DNA from: an uncultured Porphyromonadaceae bacterium
GTDB taxonomy: Bacteria > Bacteroidota > Bacteroidia > Bacteroidales > Muribaculaceae
DNA: 5,068 nt
Direction of reading: 5' to 3'
NCBI GenBank assembly: GCA_900552325.1
Contig: URZG01000176.1
Location: forward strand, 1 to 5,068
Positions 1 through 4,566 of the stretch are shown here, in pieces. A model generated the notes under the pieces. The model did no database searches. It saw nothing but the letters and a program-made list of their open reading frames with translations, and had not been told where the DNA came from. Within the stretch, counting starts at the first letter, position 1, and every line of letters begins with the position of its first letter. Both the position numbers and the translations under genes were made by a program.

Positions 1-708
1 CATGATCACACCGCGTGCGCGGCCGTCGATGATGACGATGTCGAGCATCTCGCGGCGCACGAAGCTCTTGACGGTGCCTTTCTCGATCTGACGGTTCAGC
101 GAGGCGTAGGCGCCAAGGAGGAGCTGCTGGCCGGTCTGGCCTTTGGCGTAGAATGTACGCGATACCTGCGCGCCGCCGAAGGAGCGGTTGGCCAGGAGGC
201 CGCCGTACTCACGGGCGAAAGGCACGCCCTGAGCCACGCACTGGTCGATGATGTTGTTCGATACCTCGGCCAGACGGTAAACGTTGGCTTCGCGCGAACG
301 GAAGTCGCCGCCTTTCACGGTGTCGTAGAAGAGACGGTAAACGGAGTCGCCGTCGTTCTGGTAGTTCTTTGCGGCGTTGATACCGCCCTGAGCGGCGATG
401 GAGTGCGCGCGGCGGGGGGAATCCTGGATGCAGAAGTTATATACGTTGAAACCCATCTCGCCGAGGGTGGAGGCTGCGGAGGCGCCTGCGAGACCCGTAC
501 CTACCACGATGATGTCGAGGTGGCGCTTGTTGGCGGGGTTGACGAGTTTCTGGTGGGCTTTATAGTTGGTCCACTTCTCAGCGACGGGACCTTCGGGGAT
601 TTTGGAGTCAATCTGGAACTCGGGGAGTTTCGAGGATTCGATGTCCGCGTAATCCTTCATGATGGGGGTAGAGTCGATCATACCCTCTACTTTCTTGAGA
701 TCTGCCAT
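1..708 (-). CDS. frdA: Fumarate reductase/succinate dehydrogenase flavoprotein subunit, N-terminal part (runs off left edge)
   Basis: FAD-bearing catalytic subunit of the membrane-bound complex that interconverts fumarate and succinate; it works on the cytoplasmic face of the inner membrane, anchored by the cytochrome b encoded just upstream. The frame is open for 236 codons from an ATG at 706-708 to the window edge, so the C-terminal part is missing; family members are usually around 600-650 residues. Visible motifs are the dinucleotide-binding GTGLAG at residues 70-75, the covalent-flavin motif RRAHSIAAQGGINA with the FAD-linking histidine at about His102, and the RTFYAKGQTGQQLL segment near residues 183-196 typical of the Bacillus/Bacteroides-type enzyme. 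The start follows the cytochrome gene's stop by 18 bp, so the two are co-transcribed. I see no strong Shine-Dalgarno sequence, as usual in Bacteroidota. Sequence alone does not separate frdA from sdhA; in anaerobic Bacteroidales the main direction is fumarate reduction. Confidence 0.95.
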   Translation of the reverse strand, partial: MADLKKVEGMIDSTPIMKDYADIESSKLPEFQIDSKIPEGPVAEKWTNYKAHQKLVNPANKRHLDIIVVGTGLAGASAASTLGEMGFNVYNFCIQDSPRRAHSIAAQGGINAAKNYQNDGDSVYRLFYDTVKGGDFRSREANVYRLAEVSNNIIDQCVAQGVPFAREYGGLLANRSFGGAQVSRTFYAKGQTGQQLLLGAYASLNRQIEKGTVKSFVRREMLDIVIIDGRARGVIM

Positions 709-726
709 TTCTGATCAGCGGTGTTA

Positions 727-1629
727 TTAGTTAATGGTTTCGTTGGCTGCGTTGGGGCAGTTGGCTGCATTGGGGCAGTCGGCGTTGAGACAGGGAGCCT
801 CGGCGGCGCAGTTGCCGTTGGCGCAGGGAGCCTTGTCGGCGGCGATGTAGGGAGCGTCGGCAGCGCCGTTGTGGGTGGCTGCCATCTCTACGTACTGGCG
901 GTTGAGTTCGGGGTTCTTCTCATAGAAGCCGTTCTGAGCCTGTACGAAGAATACTACCGCCTCGGCGATGAAGAGGGCGATGATGATAGTGGTGAACCAG
1001 TTGGCGCATTTCTTCAGGCGGGGGAGCCAGGTGCGGCCGTTCCATCCGCAGGACTGGAACATCGACCAGAAGCCGTGGGTCATGTGGAACCACAGGGCGA
1101 TGAAGGCTACGATGTATGCGGCGAGCACCCACCACTGCGAGAAAGCTGCCTGGAGGAAGAGTGTGCCGGCTGCGGGTGAAACCTCGATGGTCTTGCCGCA
1201 GATGGTGGTGAATTCTTCACCGCGGAATTCGCAGATTTCAGCGAACTGCATCTTGGCCCAGAACTGGATGAGGTGGAGCACCAGGAAGGCTACGATTACG
1301 AAGCCGAGCACGAGCATGTTCTTCGACGACCACTCGACCTGGGGGGGGCGGGAGGTTACGGCATAACGCTCGTGGCCGCGGGCGCGGCGGTTCTGGACTG
1401 TGAGCCAGCAAGCGTAAAGAATGTGGATGATGAAGCCGGCGGCGAGCACGAGTGAGCCTACGAGCGCGTACCAGTTGGCCCCGAGAAACTCGCAGACTAC
1501 GTTGTAGGCTGTGGGCCAGAAGATGGCTACGCCGTTCATCAACGCATGGAACGTCACGAATAGGATAAGGAACGCGCCGGTCAGCGACATGACGAGTTTC
1601 CTACCTACGGATGAGGATGTTAACCACAT
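727..1629 (-). CDS. frdC: Fumarate reductase/succinate dehydrogenase cytochrome b subunit with Cys-rich C-terminal tail
   Basis: Membrane anchor of the fumarate reductase/succinate dehydrogenase complex, of the single-subunit, five-helix, di-haem b type (b558 family). It passes electrons between menaquinone and the flavoprotein/iron-sulfur subunits. The 300-residue product has five hydrophobic segments at about residues 14-35, 52-76, 102-124, 165-186 and 210-230. Histidines at 28, 69, 119 and 182 (or 185) sit in helices where the four haem ligands are expected. Basic residues cluster at 81-87 and 199-207, giving a cytoplasmic N-terminus and a periplasmic C-terminus. The start ATG at 1627-1629 leads directly into MWLTSSSVGRKLVMSLTGAF, a typical family N-terminus. 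Relatives are usually about 200-240 residues; the extra length is a tail (about 231-300) ending in a cysteine-rich repeat with Cys at 269, 274, 280, 285 and 291. The flavoprotein gene follows after 18 bp. The family call is firm; the role of the tail is unknown. Confidence 0.93.
   Translation of the reverse strand: MWLTSSSVGRKLVMSLTGAFLILFVTFHALMNGVAIFWPTAYNVVCEFLGANWYALVGSLVLAAGFIIHILYACWLTVQNRRARGHERYAVTSRPPQVEWSSKNMLVLGFVIVAFLVLHLIQFWAKMQFAEICEFRGEEFTTICGKTIEVSPAAGTLFLQAAFSQWWVLAAYIVAFIALWFHMTHGFWSMFQSCGWNGRTWLPRLKKCANWFTTIIIALFIAEAVVFFVQAQNGFYEKNPELNRQYVEMAATHNGAADAPYIAADKAPCANGNCAAEAPCLNADCPNAANCPNAANETIN
742..777 (-). repeat. 18-bp tandem repeat encoding CPNAAN twice in the cytochrome tail
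   Basis: Positions 742-759 and 760-777 are direct copies of an 18-bp unit with one mismatch (751 versus 769). They encode two consecutive CPNAAN hexapeptides in the extreme C-terminus of the cytochrome b subunit. At protein level the wider tail also has an 11-residue period, with Cys269-Cys280-Cys291 and Cys274-Cys285 each 11 apart. This suggests the tail grew by duplication. Confidence 0.8.
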
Positions 1630-1701
1630 AAATGTTTGATTTAGAAGTGATGTGAAATTATAGTTTTGTTGTGTTTACAGGGTATGCGCAGGATGGCTTT
1701 T

Positions 1702-1722
1702 CCCGGCTCCGCCGGAGCCGGG
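1702..1722. repeat. Perfect GC-rich palindrome in the cytochrome b leader
   Basis: Nine-base arms (1702-1710 and 1714-1722, CCCGGCTCC/GGAGCCGGG) flank a 3-base loop, inside a very GC-rich block (about 1701-1740) in otherwise AT-rich intergenic DNA. If transcription starts near 1743 the hairpin lies in the 5' leader, 73-93 nt before the start codon of the cytochrome gene. Neither strand has a run of T after it; on the minus strand it is followed by AAAA. It is therefore not a normal intrinsic terminator. It may be a leader hairpin or a copy of a dispersed palindromic repeat. Confidence 0.6.
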
Positions 1723-1749
1723 TGGAGGGGGCCGCGCCCGTTATTACGG

Positions 1750-1781
1750 CAAAATTAGTGAATAATCCAAAAGTTCACAAC
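1750..1781 (-). promoter_or_regulatory. Predicted Bacteroidota-type promoter for the frd/sdh operon
   Basis: On the minus strand, GTTG (1781-1778) is followed after exactly 20 nt by TAATTTTG (1757-1750). This matches the Bacteroidota primary sigma consensus, a TTTG/TTG element near -33 and TAnnTTTG near -7. The predicted start of transcription is around 1743, giving a leader of about 113 nt before the cytochrome b start codon. It lies just past the antiporter stop codon, so the frd operon can be expressed independently of the upstream genes. The placement is inferred from sequence only. Confidence 0.65.
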
Positions 1782-1797
1782 TATTAAGGAAATTTTT

Positions 1798-3954
1798 CTA
1801 TAATTTTCTTTGGGTGAGAAGGCGCCACCACGAGGGGGGAGCTGAGGCCAGATCGGTCTGCAGCGGGTCGGTGAAGGAGGGGAGAGGCACCTCATGGCCG
1901 AACTGCGAGGGGTAGATGACCATGAGGTTGTTGTGTCCGAAGTAACGCTGGAGCATCCCAGGCATCTCGGCCAGCTCGGAGGTGAAGCTCACGGAGTTGG
2001 CGCGGGCGGTGACCACGGCCAGCAGGTCGTCGTCGCGCAGGTCGCGTGTCAGCGCCGTGATGTTGTCGGAATGGTTTCCGTTATTATATGTGTGGCGTAT
2101 GCCTAATCCTTCGGCGTGGATCACCCCGCGTAGCAGCGCCTCCTGGTCGTGGGAGCAGTAGAATGTGATGCGGCAGCCCACTTCCTGAGTGAGACGTCCG
2201 AGGGTGGTGACCCACTGGCGGAAACCGGTCTCGAACTGCGCCTTCTCGGGTACATACACGAGGATGCGGGTGATGGTGTTGACGGGGATGAACGTTCGCG
2301 CCACAATGACCATGCGGTTGGTGGAGCGCAGCAGCGCCTCGGTCTTGCCTCCGAGGAAGGTGTCGATCACGGTGGCCTTGCGGTGCATGCCCATCACCAC
2401 GCGGGTGATGTCGCGTTCCTCTATGGTGTTGGTGATTCCGGTGGCGGTGTTGAGGTCGTAGCGCTCGATTATCTCCATCGGGGTGTCGGCGGCGGAGGCT
2501 GCCTTGCGGGCGAGCTTGAGCGACGACTGGCCTATGGCTTTGGAGGCGGCTGTGTTGGAGTTGCGCACGTGGAGGGCGAAGAGGTGATCGCTCTTGCCGG
2601 AGGTGCTTTGCCGGTTGAACATCAGGGCCAGTTCGGCCAGTGCGGCGGCGGTGATGGGGTTGGATACGGGCACAAGGGTCCGCTCGGGCATATTCGCGGC
2701 CGAGGCGGTCACCGGCTGGTCGGGAGCCTCGGAGAGCTGGCGTACACGGATGCGGGCGGCGGCGGCCGAGGTTATCACCGGGGCGATGGCGCAGGTGACG
2801 AGGATCACCAGCACCGTGCCGTTGAGGATCGTCTCGTCCATCATCCTCGTGCCGTCGGGGAGCACCATGTTGTAGCCGATGGTGACGACGGCGAGCGCCA
2901 CAGCGGTGTGGGCTGTGGTGAGCCCGAACATCATGCGGCGGTCGCACCCCTGCATGCCGTTGATTTTCTGGCCGGCCCAGGCGGCGATCCATTTGCTTGC
3001 CAGGGCCACGGCGAGCATTATCAGGGCCACAAGGAGGGTGTTGCCCGAGAAGATTACGCTGAGGTTGATCATCATTCCCACCCCGATCAGGAAATAGGGG
3101 ATGAACAGGGCGTTGCCTACGAACTCTATCGAGGTCATAAGCGGGGAGTTGGCCGGTACGTAACGGTTGATGACCAGGCCGGCATAGAAGGCGCCGAGCA
3201 CCGGTTCCAGGCCTATTATTCCTGAAAGCCATGCCGAGAAGAAAACCATGGCCAGGATGAATACGTATTGAGTGACTTTCTCGCCGTAACTCTTGAAGAA
3301 CCAGCGTGTAAGGCGCGGATACACGTAAAGCACAGCGCCGCCGTAAAGGCCCAGCTTGAGCACCAGCCAGAGCATTGCAGTGAACTGGAAGGCTCCGGTG
3401 TCGTGGATATTGACGCAGGCCGCAAGTACCAGGAGGGCGCCGATCACCGCAATGATGGTGCCGACCACAGAGATCAGCACCACCGGCGACTTGGTGACGC
3501 CGAAACGCGCGGCCACGGGGTAGGCGATGAGGGTATGCGAGGCATACATCGACGCCAGCAGAAAGGCGGTGATCCACCCCGTGTGGAGAAGCCACACGCT
3601 GGCCGCCACCCCCATGACCATAGGGATGAAGAAGGTCAGCAGCCCGAAACTCATCCCCTTGCGGAGGTTGAGCCGGAGATGGTACATGTCGATCTCCAGC
3701 CCGGCCAGGAACATCAGGTAAAGGAGTCCCACCTGCCCGAAAATCTCGAAAGAGCTGTCACGGTCAAGGATATGCAGCCCGTAAGGCCCCACGGCCACAC
3801 CCGCCGCAATCATCCCCACGATATGGGGAATCTTGAGGCGGTTGAGCAATACCGGCGCCAGCAATATTATCACCAGCACCACCAGGAATATCGCTACCGG
3901 GTTGGTAAGAGGCAAGAGAGCCTGTAAAGGCAAGAGGCAAGAGGCGAGAGGCAA
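1798..3954 (-). CDS. CPA2-family cation:proton antiporter with C-terminal universal-stress-like region
   Basis: Inner-membrane monovalent cation (Na+ or K+)/proton exchanger of the Kef/Nha-like CPA2 group, probably for ion and pH homeostasis. Of 718 residues, about 16-402 form a Na+/H+-exchanger core with around a dozen hydrophobic segments; NRLKIPHIVGMIAAG (38-52) and MFLAGLEIDM (81-90) are characteristic of the family. Residues about 425-700 are soluble and resemble two universal-stress-protein-like halves (starting near LVPVSNP at 427 and ITRILVYVPE at 571), presumably cytoplasmic and regulatory. In the segment GTIIAVIGALLVLA (165-178) the acidic residue usual at this place in relatives appears replaced by Val170. 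The start is uncertain: no ATG occurs in frame before Met48, which is inside the core. The candidates are TTG at 3954, 3933 and 3915; the first two lie in the left inverted repeat of the neighbouring insertion. Upstream the frame stays open, without ATG or GTG, to the TGA at 4059-4057. No promoter of its own was seen; it probably depends on read-through from upstream. The transported ion cannot be told. Confidence 0.85.
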   Translation of the reverse strand: MPLASCLLPLQALLPLTNPVAIFLVVLVIILLAPVLLNRLKIPHIVGMIAAGVAVGPYGLHILDRDSSFEIFGQVGLLYLMFLAGLEIDMYHLRLNLRKGMSFGLLTFFIPMVMGVAASVWLLHTGWITAFLLASMYASHTLIAYPVAARFGVTKSPVVLISVVGTIIAVIGALLVLAACVNIHDTGAFQFTAMLWLVLKLGLYGGAVLYVYPRLTRWFFKSYGEKVTQYVFILAMVFFSAWLSGIIGLEPVLGAFYAGLVINRYVPANSPLMTSIEFVGNALFIPYFLIGVGMMINLSVIFSGNTLLVALIMLAVALASKWIAAWAGQKINGMQGCDRRMMFGLTTAHTAVALAVVTIGYNMVLPDGTRMMDETILNGTVLVILVTCAIAPVITSAAAARIRVRQLSEAPDQPVTASAANMPERTLVPVSNPITAAALAELALMFNRQSTSGKSDHLFALHVRNSNTAASKAIGQSSLKLARKAASAADTPMEIIERYDLNTATGITNTIEERDITRVVMGMHRKATVIDTFLGGKTEALLRSTNRMVIVARTFIPVNTITRILVYVPEKAQFETGFRQWVTTLGRLTQEVGCRITFYCSHDQEALLRGVIHAEGLGIRHTYNNGNHSDNITALTRDLRDDDLLAVVTARANSVSFTSELAEMPGMLQRYFGHNNLMVIYPSQFGHEVPLPSFTDPLQTDLASAPPSWWRLLTQRKL

Positions 3955-3966
3955 GAGTAATGTTAC
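3925..3966 (+). repeat. Left inverted repeat of the four-helix-bundle element
   Basis: Pairs with 4525-4566 at 39 of 42 positions; two mismatches are adjacent in the second heptad and one is near the inner end. The core at 3929-3956 is four tandem 7-bp units: GGCAAGA twice, GGCGAGA, then GGCAAGA. Weaker pairing extends inward to 3971. The repeat lies over the first ten possible codons of the antiporter. Confidence 0.85.
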
Positions 3967-4012
3967 TTTTAGAGGTGAGGGGATAGGATTTCGGGTGTCT
4001 GTGATTTTTAAT

Positions 4013-4048
4013 GAGAGAGAAGAAGGGAGGAGGGAAGGGAGGAGGGAA
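4013..4048 (+). other. 36-base pure purine tract containing a G-quadruplex motif
   Basis: Positions 4013-4048 on the plus strand are all A or G. Within them, 4025-4046 reads GGG-AGGA-GGG-AA-GGG-AGGA-GGG, four G triplets with loops of 4, 2 and 4, which fits the standard G-quadruplex pattern. The tract lies just after the four-helix-bundle stop codon inside the element. The G-rich strand is the template for all neighbouring genes, so their RNA would carry the pyrimidine-rich version. Confidence 0.7.
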
Positions 4049-4056
4049 CGGAGGGA

Positions 4057-4446
4057 TCAAGAGGAGGTAGTGGGCTGGAATCCGCGGCGCAGATAGGCTT
4101 TGTAGCCACTCAGCATTTTCGCGATTTCCTCGAATCGGGGCTTGATATTTTCAAGGTCAGACGCAGAGAGGTAGTTGAGATCCATGGCAAGGGTGAGCTG
4201 GCAGTAACATTCCATCAGCGAGCCATAGGATATGGAGAGAAAATGGATTGTTTCTTTTTCAGTCTCTCTTCCCTTGCCTTCGGCGATATTTGACGCTACG
4301 GATATTACCGAACGTCTTATCTGATCTGCTAATGCGAATCTTTCATAAGCGGGGAATTGTTCAAGTAAAAGATATACTTCTTTTACCAGGATTCTCGCGG
4401 CCTGCCATACTTTGAGATTCTCAAAGTTGAATTCTATTTTGCCCAT
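4057..4446 (-). CDS. Four-helix-bundle protein (23S rRNA intervening-sequence protein/S23 family)
   Basis: A 129-residue protein of the family (TIGR02436/PF05635 type) first found encoded in intervening sequences of bacterial 23S rRNA genes. Its members fold as four-helix bundles that oligomerise; the related Avd protein of diversity-generating retroelements binds nucleic acid. The biochemical role of this family is not established. Diagnostic stretches are FENLKVWQAARILVKEVY near the N-terminus, the FPAYERFALADQIRRSVISV region at about 31-50, SNIAEGKGR at about 52-60, and SYGSLMECYCQL at about 73-84. Length is normal for the family. The start ATG at 4446-4444 gives the usual short lead before FENLKVW; the bases before it (GAAAGA) form at best a weak ribosome site. 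It is the only gene between the 42-bp inverted repeats, 103 bp after asd and in the same frame as the antiporter downstream, separated from it by one TGA. Codon use is AT-richer than that of its neighbours, suggesting a foreign origin. It is sometimes annotated as ribosomal protein S23, which is misleading. Confidence 0.9.
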   Translation of the reverse strand: MGKIEFNFENLKVWQAARILVKEVYLLLEQFPAYERFALADQIRRSVISVASNIAEGKGRETEKETIHFLSISYGSLMECYCQLTLAMDLNYLSASDLENIKPRFEEIAKMLSGYKAYLRRGFQPTTSS

Positions 4447-4473
4447 TCTTTCGCATCATAGATCAATTATGAA

Positions 4474-4504
4474 TTTAATTAGTAAAGTCAGCCTTAATTA
4501 TCAA
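4474..4504 (-). promoter_or_regulatory. Weak candidate promoter for the four-helix-bundle gene
   Basis: On the minus strand a TTG (4504-4502) is followed after 20 nt by TAATTAAA (4481-4474). The spacing fits the Bacteroidota pattern, but the second element matches TAnnTTTG only in its first half. The surrounding 4447-4524 is AT-rich, so chance is a real possibility. If real, the element would carry its own promoter just inside its right repeat. Confidence 0.25.
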
Positions 4505-4524
4505 GCATCAAGGTGATATTAATG

Positions 4525-4566
4525 GTAACTTTACTCTTGCCTCTCGCCTCTAACCTCTTGCCTTTA
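4525..4566 (-). repeat. Right inverted repeat of the four-helix-bundle element
   Basis: Reverse-complement partner of 3925-3966. The four heptads occupy 4535-4562, the variant unit being TCTAACC at 4549-4555. That variant supplies the TAG stop of asd (4552-4550) on the minus strand; the left copy does not have the TTAG change. Confidence 0.85.

Larger units (their letters stand above)
3925..4566. mobile_element. Compact IVS-like element: inverted repeats around a four-helix-bundle gene
   Basis: A 642-bp unit is bounded by inverted repeats at 3925-3966 and 4525-4566, which match at 39 of 42 positions. It encloses a single gene of the 23S rRNA intervening-sequence protein family. Base composition drops inside: the gene is in the mid-40s percent GC by rough hand count, against about 60 percent in flanking genes. 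The outer edges fall on the last codons of asd and the first codons of the antiporter, as expected for a clean insertion at that junction. I see no transposase, integrase or reverse transcriptase, and no target-site duplication (outer flanks on the coding strand are ACATT and CAGGC). The architecture copies the intervening sequences of Leptospira and Coxiella rRNA genes, but no rRNA is present here. That it moved as a unit is inference. Confidence 0.65.

Noticed and set aside
403..1455. Plus-strand open frames opposite the flavoprotein and cytochrome genes (403-714, 721-1179, 968-1366, 1273-1455)
   Set aside because: They lie antisense to well-recognised genes, have low-complexity Gly/Val- or Ala-rich translations and no family resemblance.
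1702..1722. Intrinsic terminator of the antiporter gene
   Set aside because: The stem is strong but no T run follows on either strand, and it lies downstream of the predicted frd promoter.
2084..3595. Long 503-codon minus-strand frame within the antiporter gene
   Set aside because: It is a shifted-frame shadow of the antiporter, rich in Arg, His and Pro as expected from GC-rich DNA, with no domain.
2149..3927. Plus-strand frames opposite the antiporter (2149-3225, 2189-2461, 2594-2875, 2879-3097, 3268-3927)
   Set aside because: Antisense shadows of high-GC coding sequence; His/Gly-rich with no recognisable motifs.
3764..4060. 98-codon frame overlapping the antiporter start and the purine tract
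   Set aside because: The Pro/Phe-rich start simply translates the pyrimidine-rich strand of the purine tract, and the rest is the antiporter in another frame.
4057..4446. Genuine ribosomal protein S23 or a nearby 23S rRNA gene
   Set aside because: The S23 name comes from the gene's location in some rRNA intervening sequences; no rRNA sequence is seen on either side here.
3925..4566. Conventional insertion sequence, CRISPR array or diversity-generating retroelement
   Set aside because: No transposase, no regular spacers between repeats, and no reverse transcriptase or template repeat; the four-helix-bundle protein alone does not make a retroelement.
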